A stretch of DNA of 64,000 nt from Chloroflexi bacterium UBA4730 (GCA_002404155.1 DHJC01000073.1:1-64000), one strand, 5' to 3'; shown: positions 16,123 through 25,229, counted from the stretch's first letter. The notes: a model not told the origin generated them from the sequence alone. Numbers and translations are program-made.

Positions 16123-17136
16123 ATGAGAGGCGCACGCATCCTGTCCGTGACCGTGGCGACGCTGCTCGTGGCAGCCGCCTGTCAGGCCCCGCGGGCCACC
16201 TCGAGCAGCACCACCGCGCCCGCCGCGACGAGCGCGGCGCCCGACTTCAGCGGCAAGACGCTCAACATCGTCACCGGCGGTACCGGCGGCGTGTACATCC
16301 TGTACGGCGCCGGCCTCGCCGACGTGTTGACCAAGAAGATGAAGGTCGCGGCAAGCGCGCAGTCGACCCCCGCGTCCGTCGACAACATGAAGCTCATCCG
16401 CGACGGCAAGGCCGACCTCGCGTTCACGCTCGCCGATACGGCGTACGACGCGATCAACGGGAAGAACCGCTTCGCGCCGCCGGAAGCCAAGGTCGACGCG
16501 AAGACGATCGCGGTCATGTATTCGAACTACATGCACATCGTCGCGAAGGCGAGCGGAGGCATCAACACCGTCGCCGATCTCAAGGGCAAGCGCGTCTCGA
16601 TCGGCGCGGCCGGCTCGGGCACCGAGACCAAGGGCATCCGCATCCTCGAGGCGTACGGCCTGAACGCGACGACCGACATCCAGCCGCAGCGTCTCGGCGC
16701 CCAGGACTCGGCCGACGCCCTCCGTGACGGGAAGGTCGATGCGTTCTTCTTCGACGGTGGGCTGCCGACCAGCGCGGTGAGCGACCTCGCGAACTCCACG
16801 GCGATCAAGCTCATCGACCAGTCGGACGCGATCGCCAAAATGAACTCGAAGTACGGCAACTTTTACTTCGCCGCGAAGATCCCGAAGGGGACGTACAAGA
16901 ACGACGCGGACGTCGTGACCGCGGGCGTCGCGAACCTCTTGGTCGTCCCGTCGTCGTTCGATGCGGCCTTCGTGAAGGCCATCCTCACCGCGATGTTCGA
17001 CAACCAAGCCGATCTGGTGCTGGTGCACCCGGAGGCGAAGAACCTCAAGCTCGACACCGCCACGCAGGGCTCGCCGATCGACTTCCACCAGGGCGCCATC
17101 GACTACTACAAGACCAAAGGTGTCTGGAAGCCGTAA
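16123..17136 (+). CDS. TAXI-family TRAP transporter solute-binding lipoprotein
   Basis: A 337-residue periplasmic/extracytoplasmic binding protein. The signal peptide ends in the lipobox LVAAAC with Cys20 as the lipid anchor. KTLNIVTGGTGGVYILYGAGLADVL is the N-terminal signature of the TAXI family (visible in residues 38-62). DLKGKRVSIGAAGSGTE is the conserved ligand-pocket loop. An AAGGAGGGTCCAG-like Shine-Dalgarno precedes the ATG. It heads an operon with a DUF1850 gene and the fused TRAP permease. The substrate is probably a carboxylate but is not determined. Confidence 0.92.
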   Translation: MRGARILSVTVATLLVAAACQAPRATSSSTTAPAATSAAPDFSGKTLNIVTGGTGGVYILYGAGLADVLTKKMKVAASAQSTPASVDNMKLIRDGKADLAFTLADTAYDAINGKNRFAPPEAKVDAKTIAVMYSNYMHIVAKASGGINTVADLKGKRVSIGAAGSGTETKGIRILEAYGLNATTDIQPQRLGAQDSADALRDGKVDAFFFDGGLPTSAVSDLANSTAIKLIDQSDAIAKMNSKYGNFYFAAKIPKGTYKNDADVVTAGVANLLVVPSSFDAAFVKAILTAMFDNQADLVLVHPEAKNLKLDTATQGSPIDFHQGAIDYYKTKGVWKP

Positions 17137-17157
17137 GGAAGCTTGCTGCTTGCGGCC

Positions 17158-17655
17158 ATGCCGCTACGCAGTAACTGGATGAGGGCGATCGCCCTCGGCA
17201 CCGCGATCGTCGCGCTGACGGGGGTGGCTTTGGCCGCCCCCGTTGCCGTTCTCCGCGTCGTGAGCCAGATCTCGGACCGTACCCATATCGTTCCCCTCGC
17301 CGACGGTGAGCACTACGAGTACTCCTACCAACAGTCCATCTACCAAGTGCCCGTGGTCGAAGAGCACGTGCGCAACGGAGACACCCTCAGCATCGTTCGC
17401 GTGCGGTCGCGGGACCGGCGGGCCGTGGAATACTTCCGCTGGGATGGCGAGATCCGGCGCGAGGGCGATGAGTTCGTGCAGGATGCGCCACCGAACCACG
17501 TCGCAGCACTCACGATCCGGATCACGACCGAGGGCACGCAGCGGCTACGCGGCGCCGGCTTTGACATCTTCCTGCGGGACGAGTTCGGCGAGACCGTTGT
17601 GACCGTCACGACGCAGTACGTGCCGCGCCTGCTCACGCTGCTGGGCCACCCGTGA
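17158..17655 (+). CDS. DUF1850 protein of the TRAP/TAXI operon
   Basis: A small exported protein of about 165 residues. One N-terminal hydrophobic segment (ALGTAIVALTGVALAAPVAVL) is followed by a domain with EHYEYSYQQSIYQVPVVEEH, the conserved pattern of DUF1850. DUF1850 genes are found between TAXI binding proteins and fused permeases, as here. ATG 17158 is chosen, but a TTG at 17143 lies closer to an AAGGA sequence. The 3' end overlaps the permease start (GTGA). Function is unknown; a role in assembly or regulation of the transporter is assumed from context. Confidence 0.75.
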   Translation: MPLRSNWMRAIALGTAIVALTGVALAAPVAVLRVVSQISDRTHIVPLADGEHYEYSYQQSIYQVPVVEEHVRNGDTLSIVRVRSRDRRAVEYFRWDGEIRREGDEFVQDAPPNHVAALTIRITTEGTQRLRGAGFDIFLRDEFGETVVTVTTQYVPRLLTLLGHP

Positions 17656-19682
17656 GCGACGAGGTCATCGTCCGGCCGGACTTCGATTCGGTCCTCACCG
17701 ACGAGAAGAACCGCGAGATCATCGAGGAGTTCGAGAACGAGGCGAAGACCCGCACGCTCACCGGTTGGTGGGCCCGGTTCGTGACCTCGCTCTCGGTCGC
17801 GACGACGCTCTTCGCGCTCTACTACGCAGCCGCGGGCGCCGAGATCCCGTTCACGAGCTTCGTGCTCGTGCCGACCGTGAGCGTCTTTGGCGAGACGATC
17901 ACGACGAAGCAGATCTACGAGATGCTCTTCCTCGCGGCCGTCCTCACGCTCACGTTCGTCCTGTACCCCGCGCATCGCCGCTTCCTGAAGCGGGTGAACC
18001 CTGTGCTCGACCTGCTGCCGGCCGCCGCGTCGGTCGCGATCGCGCTGTACGTGCTTCTGAACTTCGAGCAGGTGATCTACCGTGCGAATAGCCCGACACC
18101 GACGGACTTCGTGTTCGGGATCATCGCCATCGTCGTCGTGCTCGAGGCCGCGCGCCGGTCGATCGGCTGGCATCTCCCGGTCCTCGGGCTCATCGCGATC
18201 GCGTACGCGTACTTCGCGGATTTCATGCCCGGGCCGTTCCGCGGGCCGCCGAAGAACCTCGACGACATCGTCGCGAACCAGTACCTCGGCACCGACGGGA
18301 TGCTCGGGCAGCCGCTCCTGGTCGCCGCGACGTTCATCATCCTGTTCACGATCTACGGCGCGATCCTCGACTACACCGGTGCAGGAAAGTTCTACGTCGA
18401 TCTCGCGTTCGCGCTCACGGGCCGCAAGCCCACCGGCGCGGCCCGCACCGTGACCGTCGCGTCATTCCTCCTCGGCACCGTGTCCGGGTCGGGCGTCGCG
18501 ACGACGGTGACGCTCGGGGCGATCGCCTATCCGATGCTGAAGAAGGCCGGCCATGACCGGGAGTCGTCCGGCGCGATCCTCTCGGCCGGCGGCATCGGCG
18601 CGGTCATCTCACCGCCGGTGCTCGGGCCGGCGGCATTCATCATGGCCGAACTCCTGCGCATCAGCTATCTCGAGGTCGTGATCATGGCGATGATGCCGAC
18701 GGTCCTCTTCTATCTCGGCATCCTGCTCACGATCGAGATCGATGCCCGCCGGTTGAAGGCCCAGCCGATCGTCCTGGACGCGCCGGGGTTCTGGTGGCTG
18801 ACGAAGCGGTACTGGTACCAGTACACGTCGCTGTTCGCGATCATCGCGTTCCTGCTGCTCGGATTCAGCACGATTACCGCGATCTTCTGGTCGATCCTGC
18901 TCGCGATCGTGGTGCCATACATCCGCAAGGAGACGTCGCTGACTCCGCGAAAGCTCGTCGCGGCGCTGTCCGCCGGCACGCGGCAGGTCCTCGCGATCGC
19001 GGCGACGACGGCCGTGGCGGGCATCGCCGTCGGCGTCCTTCTGCAGACCGGCCTCGGCCTGAAGATCTCGAGCCTTATCCTCGCGCTCGGTCTGGGGAAT
19101 CTCGTGCTCACGCTCATCGTCGCGGGCGTCGTGCTCTGGGTCCTCGGACTCTCGCTCCCGATCACGGCCACGTACCTCGTCGCCGTGCCGACCGTGATCC
19201 CTGCGCTCGTCACGCTCGGCGTCCCGCCGCCGGCCGCACACATGTTCGTCTTCTACTACGCGGTCCTGAGCGAGGTCTCCCCGCCGGTCGCCCTCTCGCC
19301 GTTCGCGGCGGCCGCGATCACCGGCGGCAACCCATACAAGACGATGATGTTGACCTGGAAGTACGCCTTGCCGTGCTTCCTCGTGCCATTCATGTTCACG
19401 CAGCCCGGCGGCCTCGCGATCTTGTGGCGCGACACGTCCATCGTCGACGCGCTCGTCGCGTCGATCTCGGCCATCGCCGGGATCGTGGCCATCGTGTCCG
19501 GGGTCGGCGGCCATCTGCTGAAGCCCACGACCCTCGTCGAGCGTGGCGTCCTCGTGGCCGCGGGACTGCTCCTGCTCGCGCCTGGCGTGCTCGCGGACAT
19601 CGCCGGGCTCGCCCTGTTCGGAGCGGCGCTCGCGTCGCAGGTCCTCGTGGCCAGGCCCGCTCGCGCGCCAGCCGCGGTGTAA
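17652..19682 (+). CDS. TRAP transporter fused permease (4TM + 12TM)
   Basis: A 676-residue integral membrane protein that fuses the small and large TRAP subunits. Residues 1-30 are cytosolic and acidic. The small-subunit-like helices follow, then the large-subunit domain with the family motif FLLGTVSGSGVATTVTLGAIAYP and SAGGIGAVISPPVLGPAAFI (within residues 272-330). The last helices reach residue 670. It uses an ion gradient to import the ligand delivered by the TAXI protein. GTG start 17652 overlaps the DUF1850 stop. It is the last gene of the operon. Confidence 0.93.
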   Translation: MSDEVIVRPDFDSVLTDEKNREIIEEFENEAKTRTLTGWWARFVTSLSVATTLFALYYAAAGAEIPFTSFVLVPTVSVFGETITTKQIYEMLFLAAVLTLTFVLYPAHRRFLKRVNPVLDLLPAAASVAIALYVLLNFEQVIYRANSPTPTDFVFGIIAIVVVLEAARRSIGWHLPVLGLIAIAYAYFADFMPGPFRGPPKNLDDIVANQYLGTDGMLGQPLLVAATFIILFTIYGAILDYTGAGKFYVDLAFALTGRKPTGAARTVTVASFLLGTVSGSGVATTVTLGAIAYPMLKKAGHDRESSGAILSAGGIGAVISPPVLGPAAFIMAELLRISYLEVVIMAMMPTVLFYLGILLTIEIDARRLKAQPIVLDAPGFWWLTKRYWYQYTSLFAIIAFLLLGFSTITAIFWSILLAIVVPYIRKETSLTPRKLVAALSAGTRQVLAIAATTAVAGIAVGVLLQTGLGLKISSLILALGLGNLVLTLIVAGVVLWVLGLSLPITATYLVAVPTVIPALVTLGVPPPAAHMFVFYYAVLSEVSPPVALSPFAAAAITGGNPYKTMMLTWKYALPCFLVPFMFTQPGGLAILWRDTSIVDALVASISAIAGIVAIVSGVGGHLLKPTTLVERGVLVAAGLLLLAPGVLADIAGLALFGAALASQVLVARPARAPAAV

Positions 19683-20169
19683 AGCGCTAGCTGAACTCCT
19701 CCGAGCGGTCCGTCAAAATAGCGGCTCCGACGAGGGGTGCCGCTGGCCCGGCGTCGCGGTGCGCTCGCCGATTCGGGTCCGGTCGCCCCGTCCCCGCCAG
19801 CCGAGCGCCACGCCACTCGGGTCCGCCGGCGGTGTTCCCGGACGTGTTCCCGGAGGCGTTCCCCTACGGGAACAGCGAATCGCCGCATCTGCTCAGTGAA
19901 ACCGCGGATTCCCGGGCCGACATATGTACGTGCGGGCCCGTTCGGAATTGCACACCAGACGCGCTGCCCTCGGCCCAGGCCACTGGCTCCGTGGTCGGGC
20001 TGTGACGGACCTCTCGGAGGAGTGCAGCCAGCCCGAGCCGGAGGCGATGGCCTGATGCAGGCCCCGCGCGATGCGCGGCGAGAGCGAGCTCAGCGCGAGG
20101 CGGTCCCGGGTGCAGCGGCTGCGAAAAGGTCGCGTTCGGCACGGCCGCGAAGCCAGCGGGGCGCTGTAC
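19683..20169. other. Non-coding gap between the TRAP operon and msrA
   Basis: About 490 bp without a convincing gene. Reading frames here are short and compositionally like random GC-rich DNA. The left part holds three 12-bp direct repeats and a short hairpin (19832-19873), possibly the end of the TRAP transcript. Both flanking genes end here (convergent), so no promoter is expected. I found no tRNA. Confidence 0.6.
19832..19873. repeat. 12-bp direct repeats ending in a GTTCCC/GGGAAC hairpin
   Basis: GTGTTCCCGGAC (19832-19843), GTGTTCCCGGAG (19844-19855) and GCGTTCCCCTAC (19856-19867) follow one another. The last copy pairs with GGGAAC (19868-19873) to form a 6-bp stem with a 4-base loop. 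There is no T-run, so this would be a weak terminator at best. Confidence 0.6.
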
Positions 20170-20763
20170 CTAGTCGCGCTTCAGCTGGTCCGCGTAGTAG
20201 GTGCGGACCTTCTTGACCTTGGGCAGCGCGGTGAAGGCGATGTACGGCTGGCCGGGATTCCGCGCCGCGTAGTTCTGGTGGTACGCCTCGGCCTCGTAGA
20301 AGCGCTCCAGCGGTACCACCTCGGTCACGATCGCACGATCGAAGAGCTTCGCCGCGTCGAGCTGCTTGATGTACGCCCCAGCGATCCGCTGCTGCTCGTC
20401 GTTCACGTAGAAGATCGCCGAGCGGTACTGCCGGCCGACATCGGTACCCTGCCGGTCACGCGTCGTCGGATCGTGCGCGATCGAGAAGAACACTTTGAGC
20501 AGCTTGCCGTAGGTCAGCTTCTTCGGGTCGTAGCGGATCTCGACCGCCTCGGCGTGGTCGGTGGTGCCGGAGCACACCGTTTTGTAATCCGCGGTATCGG
20601 CGGTGCCGCCGGCGTAGCCGGACTTCACCGACTGGACGCCATCGAGCTGCAGATAGACGGCCTCGACGCACCAGAAGCAGCCGCCCGCGAGCACGGCCGT
20701 CGCGTCGCCGCTCGCGGGCGCTGCATCGATGGCGGGATCAGGGAATTGTTCGGGTGAGACCAC
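20170..20763 (-). CDS. msrA: Peptide-methionine (S)-S-oxide reductase
   Basis: Repairs methionine S-sulfoxide in proteins. The 197-residue protein has the catalytic GCFWCVEAVY (28-37) with nucleophile Cys29. It also has GYAGGTADTADYKTVCSGTTDHAEAVE in short conserved blocks, and the C-terminal YHQNYAARNPGQPYI. No signal peptide, so cytoplasmic. It is the last gene of a minus-strand group with a VOC protein, an SRPBCC protein and an ArsR regulator, and lies 14 bp after the VOC gene. Confidence 0.93.
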   Translation of the reverse strand: MVSPEQFPDPAIDAAPASGDATAVLAGGCFWCVEAVYLQLDGVQSVKSGYAGGTADTADYKTVCSGTTDHAEAVEIRYDPKKLTYGKLLKVFFSIAHDPTTRDRQGTDVGRQYRSAIFYVNDEQQRIAGAYIKQLDAAKLFDRAIVTEVVPLERFYEAEAYHQNYAARNPGQPYIAFTALPKVKKVRTYYADQLKRD

Positions 20764-20777
20764 TCGGTCTCACGCTA

Positions 20778-21131
20778 CTACTTCCCGTCCGTCAGACCGA
20801 TCACGTTCCCCTCGGGATCGCTGAACAGCGCGATGGTCGTCGTCGGCCCGACCTTCGTCACCGGGAACACGACCTTGCCGCCCCCATCAGTGGCCTTCTT
20901 CACCGTGGCGTTCAGATCCGAGACGACGACGTAGAACGTGACGAAGGGCTTCGGACCGCGCAGTGGCCCGATGCCGCCACCGATGCCCTTCCCGCCCGCG
21001 TTCGTGTCGATGAACGTGTAGTCGTTCTCCGGCATGAAGTTCATCTTCCAGCCGAGGACGTCGCTGTAGAACTTGCGCGCCTTCGCCGGGTCCGCGCTGT
21101 TGATCTCGAAGTTCGTGACTGGATCGCCCAT
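20778..21131 (-). CDS. VOC (glyoxalase/bleomycin-resistance fold) protein
   Basis: A 117-residue single vicinal-oxygen-chelate domain. The N-terminal strand NFEINSADPAKARKFYSDVLGW (7-28) and C-terminal ALFSDPEGNVIGL are typical. This subgroup is usually annotated only as glyoxalase-like, and no substrate is known. It lies downstream of an ArsR-SRPBCC pair, a common association, and is probably under the same control. Confidence 0.88.
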   Translation of the reverse strand: MGDPVTNFEINSADPAKARKFYSDVLGWKMNFMPENDYTFIDTNAGGKGIGGGIGPLRGPKPFVTFYVVVSDLNATVKKATDGGGKVVFPVTKVGPTTTIALFSDPEGNVIGLTDGK

Positions 21132-21164
21132 GGTCCCCTTCTTTCATCGCGTGTTCGGATCGCG

Positions 21165-21590
21165 CTATGCGGCGGGCTCCCTCCCCTCGGCCACCGCGGT
21201 CAGCCGCGGCAGGAAGTAGTCCCAGCCTTCGGTGTGGCTCGCGAGCTCGGCGGCCGGCAGCCCCCGATGCACGAGCCGCAAGCGCGTGCCCGTGCCGCGC
21301 GGCTCGAGGTCGATCTCGACCGTCGAGCCACCCGGTCCGACGTCCGCGCCCGGTCCTTCCCAGCCCCACGTGAAGACAACGCGGCGGTTCGGCACGACCT
21401 CGACGTACTCGCCGCGCACGGCCGCATCCTTGAACGACACGTGGAACAGGCCGCCGGCACGCGGATCGAGCTCGGCGACGCGGCCCTTCCAACGGACGTA
21501 CTCGTTCGGATCCGTGAGCAGCGTGAACACGGTCTCCGGGGACGCCGCGATGTCGATCACGCGCTCAATGACGTCGACGTCGGTGCTCAT
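21165..21590 (-). CDS. SRPBCC (AHSA1-like) protein, second copy
   Basis: A 141-residue START-fold protein: VIERVIDIAASPETVFTLLTDP near the N-terminus and the strand pair FHVSFKDAAVRGEYVEVVPNRRVVFTWGW in the middle (in blocks of residues 40-72). It overlaps the preceding ArsR gene by 26 bp. It is only distantly similar to the first SRPBCC protein at 12.9 kb, so the two modules are not a recent duplication. Confidence 0.86.
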   Translation of the reverse strand: MSTDVDVIERVIDIAASPETVFTLLTDPNEYVRWKGRVAELDPRAGGLFHVSFKDAAVRGEYVEVVPNRRVVFTWGWEGPGADVGPGGSTVEIDLEPRGTGTRLRLVHRGLPAAELASHTEGWDYFLPRLTAVAEGREPAA

Positions 21591-21900
21591 GGCTCCCCTT
21601 CTCGCGTTCCGCGCGCTCCGCCGCCACCTTCAGGCCGGCGAGCTCCGCGTCCCAGAACGCGGTCAGATACGCGCGGAGCTCCTGCAGCGCCCCGCGCCGG
21701 GCGCGGTAGATGCTGCGCCTTCCGTCGCGCCGCAGGGTGACGAGCCCGGCGTCCTCGAGGACCCGCAGATGCTGGGAGATCGCCGGACGGGTGACGTCGA
21801 AGTGCGACGCGATGTCGCCGACCGACCGCTCCTCGTGCCAGACCAAGCGGAGGATCTCGCGGCGCCTCGGCTCCGCGATCGCCCGCAGTGCGTCGTCCAT
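21565..21900 (-). CDS. ArsR-family regulator, second copy
   Basis: A 111-residue winged-helix repressor. The recognition region SVGDIASHFDVTRPAISQHL (about 27-46) and the wing RDGRRSIYRARRG are clear. There are no metal-binding cysteines. Translation probably starts at 21900, almost at the expected transcript start. It controls, by context, the overlapping SRPBCC gene and perhaps the VOC and msrA genes beyond. Confidence 0.88.
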   Translation of the reverse strand: MDDALRAIAEPRRREILRLVWHEERSVGDIASHFDVTRPAISQHLRVLEDAGLVTLRRDGRRSIYRARRGALQELRAYLTAFWDAELAGLKVAAERAEREKGSHEHRRRRH

Positions 21901-21908
21901 CGCTTATT

Positions 21909-21938
21909 AGGTTAGTCCTCGCTTACCAATTCGGTCAA
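21909..21938 (-). promoter_or_regulatory. Leaderless-type promoter of the second ArsR operon
   Basis: On the minus strand TTGACC (21933-21938) is followed 18 bp later by TAACCT (21909-21914). The transcript would begin within a few bases of the ATG at 21900. The spacer holds an imperfect inverted repeat (GGTTAG and CTTACC). The layout is the same as for the first ArsR gene at 13.8 kb. Confidence 0.55.
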
Positions 21939-21972
21939 GCGCGCGGACCCGTCGGTACGCCCCCCGACGTGG

Positions 21973-23115
21973 CTACTGCCCCGGGTCTTTCACGCTCCTG
22001 ACCTTGTCGACGATCGCGTTCACGAGGACACCACCCGACGTCCGCACCTCTCGGACGTAGACATCTTCGATGGGGCTGTGAGTTGCCGGATCGATCGCGA
22101 AGTCCCCGCCGGGGCTCTTGACCGATACCTTCTCGAGCGCCGCGATCAGGGCATCGGTGTTCTTCGTGTCGCCCTTCGTCGCCGTGAGAGCAGCCTCGAG
22201 CATCTGCATCGCGTCCCACATCTCGACCGCGTAGCCGTCGGGCGCGAGCGGCTTGCCGGTCACGTCGTCCTTGTACGCCTTCTTGAACTCATCGACGAAC
22301 GCCTTGTTCTCAGCGGTGTCGACCTCGGTCGACCACGGGAAGGATGTCTTGATGCCGACCGCGGCCTGCTTCGTCGAGTTCAAGACCTGAGCGTCCGCGA
22401 GCGGGCCGGGCCCGGCCAGCGTGTACCCCGCAGTACGCATGCCGGCCGCATCCCACGCGCCGATGAACCCTTCGGCATCGTCCGTGATGAACGCGGCGAA
22501 GACGTTCTTCGTCGGTTGCGCCTTCACGGCGGCGATGACCTTCGGCCAATCGGCACCGCTCTTCGGGGGCACGGCACTCCGGCCGGTCGCCCGGCCGCCG
22601 CTCTTCGCCAGCCCTTCGATGAAGGCCGCCGCCGACTCGGTGCCGAACGCGTCGTCGGCGTTCACGACGAAGTAGTCCCGCAGCCCATTCTTCGCGGCCC
22701 ACTCGCCGAGCGGCTCGCTCATCTGCCACGAGGAGGGCGCGCTGCGGAACACGAACGTGCTCTTGCAGCTCGGTGCGCAGCCCGCCGTCGTACGAGCCAG
22801 CGCGTTCGCGCTCGCGTTCGTGTCGATGTAGACGAGCTTCGACGCCTCGGCCGTGTCGCGCAGCAGGTATGCCGCCGGTGTTCCCGCGCCGCCGAACAGG
22901 AGCTCCACGTGATCCTGGTCGAGGAACTGCTTGATGCGCACCTGGTTGATCGTCGCGTCGAGCGATGACTCGTCGTTGTACACGAGCTGCACGTCCCGGC
23001 CGGCGAGCGCGCCACCTTTCAGCTTGAGGTAGAGGTCGGCGGCGCGCCGCTGCGACGCCCCGATGTCCGAGTCGATCGCCGACTCGGTGAACGGAACGAG
23101 GATGCCGATCTTCAA
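21973..23115 (-). CDS. ABC transporter substrate-binding protein, branched-chain amino acid/amide type (5' end problematic)
   Basis: A Leu/Ile/Val-binding-fold receptor of about 380 residues from LKIGILVPFTESAIDSDIGAS onwards (in blocks). The given start is a TTG inside the mature protein. The same frame continues upstream for 35 codons and encodes a good lipoprotein signal (WPALLVTFVVVSAC, then TATAPPSPAP), yet no ATG, GTG or TTG is in frame there. Removing one G near 23218 would create GTG-AGG-AGC and an intact signal peptide. Either a one-base error or a real frameshift is likely. It is the last gene of the ABC operon. Confidence 0.78.
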   Translation of the reverse strand: MKIGILVPFTESAIDSDIGASQRRAADLYLKLKGGALAGRDVQLVYNDESSLDATINQVRIKQFLDQDHVELLFGGAGTPAAYLLRDTAEASKLVYIDTNASANALARTTAGCAPSCKSTFVFRSAPSSWQMSEPLGEWAAKNGLRDYFVVNADDAFGTESAAAFIEGLAKSGGRATGRSAVPPKSGADWPKVIAAVKAQPTKNVFAAFITDDAEGFIGAWDAAGMRTAGYTLAGPGPLADAQVLNSTKQAAVGIKTSFPWSTEVDTAENKAFVDEFKKAYKDDVTGKPLAPDGYAVEMWDAMQMLEAALTATKGDTKNTDALIAALEKVSVKSPGGDFAIDPATHSPIEDVYVREVRTSGGVLVNAIVDKVRSVKDPGQ

Positions 23116-23187
23116 CGGTCCGAGCGCGACCGGCGCCGGGGACGGCGGTGCGGTCGCCGTGCAGGCCGAGACAACGACGAACGTGAC

Positions 23188-23218
23188 GAGGAGCGCCGGC
23201 CAACGGCCGGCGCTCCTC
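23188..23218. other. Perfect 14-bp hairpin between two substrate-binding protein genes
   Basis: GAGGAGCGCCGGCC (23188-23201) is exactly complementary to 23205-23218 with a 3-base loop. It begins 9 bp after the stop of the upstream binding-protein gene. It overlaps the signal-peptide coding part of the downstream one. No U-run follows, so intercistronic RNA processing or attenuation is more likely than a simple terminator. Confidence 0.8.
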
Positions 23219-23227
23219 CACGATCGG

Positions 23228-24292
23228 TTACTTCGCGGCGTTGACGTACTCGTCGGTGTAGGTCGTCGAGAGATCGATGTTCGGGTTCTTCTGGACGTTC
23301 TCGTTGAACTGCTTCAGCAGGCTCAGCTCGAACTCCGGGGCGCCCTTGGTCATTTTCCCGTCTGGGCTGAACATCCCCATGCTGTCCTTGAGCGCCTGGA
23401 CGTATCCGTCCTTGTCGCCGCCGTAGTAGTCCGTCGGGAGCTTCTCCGCGATCTCGAGCGGCGTGTGCGTCCCGATCCACTTGAGGGTCTTCACGTACGC
23501 GTTGACGACGCGCTGGACGATGTCCTTGTTCTTGGCGATGTAATCGGCGCGCGCGAACACCGAGATGAACGGGTAATCGCCGCCGAGCGCCGCGCGGGTC
23601 GTCTCGGGCTTGGACAGGTCGACGAGCAGCAGCCCGTCACCGGTCTTCTGCATGCGCAGCACCGTCGGCTGGGTCGTGATGCCGACATCGATCTTGCCCT
23701 GCTTCATCGCGGCGATGAACGTGTCCCCAGCGCCGGCCGCGACGTAATTCACGTCGGAGAGGGCCAGGCCGGCCTTGATCGCCATCACGCGCATGAGCGT
23801 GTGCGTGCCCGAGCCGAGCGCGGTAACGCCGGCGTTGGCGCCCTTCCAGTCCTTGGGAGACTTGATCGTGTCGGCCTTCTGCTTCGCGACCATGACGAAC
23901 TCGCCGGGCTCCTGAAGGAGCAGAGTGACCATCGTGATCGACTTGCCCGCGGCTGCGATGTCGATGGTGTGGTCGTACGAGCCGGAGCCGAAGTCGACGT
24001 TGCCGGCGACGACCTCGACCGTCGTGTCCTTTCCGGATGGCTCGTCGATGAGGTCGACCGTGAGGTTCTGGTCAGCGAAATATCCGAGCGCCTCGGTGAG
24101 CTTGTTCGGCAGGTAGATCTGCTTGTTGAGCCCGCCCACCATGATCGAGATCTTTGCGGGAGCCGGCTTGGTCGCGGCGGCGACGGTCCCTGCCGCGGTG
24201 GTCGTCGCTGGGCCCGGGGTACCCGCCGAACCTCCGCACGCTGCGGCGATCAGGCTGGTGATGAGCACGAGTGCCGGAAAACGGGAGCGCAT
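23228..24292 (-). CDS. ABC transporter substrate-binding lipoprotein, NMT1/SsuA type
   Basis: A 354-residue binding protein of the NMT1/taurine-nitrate-thiamine-precursor group. The signal peptide ends in the lipobox IAAAC (Cys19). The mature domain has YFADQNLTVDLIDEPSGKD and NVDFGSGSYDHTIDIAAAG (in blocks), typical of the ligand cleft. It lies 22 bp after the permease gene and belongs with it and the ATPase. The substrate is not predictable; sulfonates, nitrate and pyrimidine precursors are all used by relatives. Confidence 0.9.
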   Translation of the reverse strand: MRSRFPALVLITSLIAAACGGSAGTPGPATTTAAGTVAAATKPAPAKISIMVGGLNKQIYLPNKLTEALGYFADQNLTVDLIDEPSGKDTTVEVVAGNVDFGSGSYDHTIDIAAAGKSITMVTLLLQEPGEFVMVAKQKADTIKSPKDWKGANAGVTALGSGTHTLMRVMAIKAGLALSDVNYVAAGAGDTFIAAMKQGKIDVGITTQPTVLRMQKTGDGLLLVDLSKPETTRAALGGDYPFISVFARADYIAKNKDIVQRVVNAYVKTLKWIGTHTPLEIAEKLPTDYYGGDKDGYVQALKDSMGMFSPDGKMTKGAPEFELSLLKQFNENVQKNPNIDLSTTYTDEYVNAAK

Positions 24293-24314
24293 ATGTCCTC
24301 CTCCTATTTGTTCG

Positions 24315-25229
24315 CTACATGGTCGCTGGGTTGTTGATCGCGTTGGGACGCCACTTGATGAGGAAATTCTCGAGCCGCATGATGAGGGCTTCCGCGATGA
24401 TCGCGAGGACCGCGAGGATGAACATCGCTGCGAAGACGCCGTTCGCGTTGAACGTCCCCTGGGCCGTCGCGATCATCAGGCCGATGCCCTTTCTCGCCCC
24501 GAGGTATTCGCCGACGATCGCGCCTACGAGGGCGAAACCGAAGCTCGTGTGGAGGCTCGCGAGGATCCATGAGAGCGCCGACGGCAGGATGACGTGTCGC
24601 GACAGCTGGCTCTGGCTGGCGCCAAGGATCCGGGCATTCGCGAGCAGGTCACGATCGACCTCCCGCACGCCCTGGAACGCGTTGAAGAACACGACGAAGA
24701 AGACGAGTACGACGGCGAGCGCGACCTTCGACTGGATGTCCAGGCCGAGGGCGATCGCGAAGATCGAGCCGAGCACGATCCGAGGCATCGCGTTGAGCAC
24801 GTTGATGTAGGGCCCGAGCACGTCCGACAGAAGGCGGTTCCGGCCGAGCGCGACGCCGAAGATGATGCCGAGGATCACGCCGATGGCGAAGCCGAGAACG
24901 GTCTCCTCGAGGGTCACGGCGATCTGCTCCCAGAGCGGACCTTGGGCCGTGCCCTTCTGCACCCACGAGACCAGCTGGCTCCAGATCCCGGACGGCTGAC
25001 CGAAGAAGAACGGATCCACGACGCACGTGGCGCTGTCCGGGCCGTGACAGCCGACGCGTGTCGTCATCTCCCAGCTCCCGACGATGAAGACCGCGAGGGC
25101 GAAGCGAAGGATGAGCACCAGCCGGCGGCGTCGTTGGTAGGCTCTCGCCCGCGCGACGTCGAGGTCGTCGGCGACCGTGTTGGTCTGCGCCAACGGGCTA
25201 AGACGCGACGAGGTGCTTGGAGCGTTCAT
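24315..25229 (-). CDS. ABC transporter permease, SsuC/TauC type
   Basis: A 304-residue inner-membrane permease with about six helices. The EAA loop that docks the ATPase is visible as FNAFQGVREVDRDLLANARILGASQSQL (in blocks around residues 185-215). The start MNAPSTSSR at 25229 is chosen because the longer reading frame lies inside the ATPase gene; the two genes overlap by 32 bp. Its position between ATPase and NMT1-type receptor makes a complete importer. Confidence 0.9.
   Translation of the reverse strand: MNAPSTSSRLSPLAQTNTVADDLDVARARAYQRRRRLVLILRFALAVFIVGSWEMTTRVGCHGPDSATCVVDPFFFGQPSGIWSQLVSWVQKGTAQGPLWEQIAVTLEETVLGFAIGVILGIIFGVALGRNRLLSDVLGPYINVLNAMPRIVLGSIFAIALGLDIQSKVALAVVLVFFVVFFNAFQGVREVDRDLLANARILGASQSQLSRHVILPSALSWILASLHTSFGFALVGAIVGEYLGARKGIGLMIATAQGTFNANGVFAAMFILAVLAIIAEALIMRLENFLIKWRPNAINNPATM

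Noticed and set aside
19864..20142. Short minus-strand reading frame in the gap after the TRAP operon
   Set aside because: No ribosome-binding site, no domain, and composition like random GC-rich DNA.
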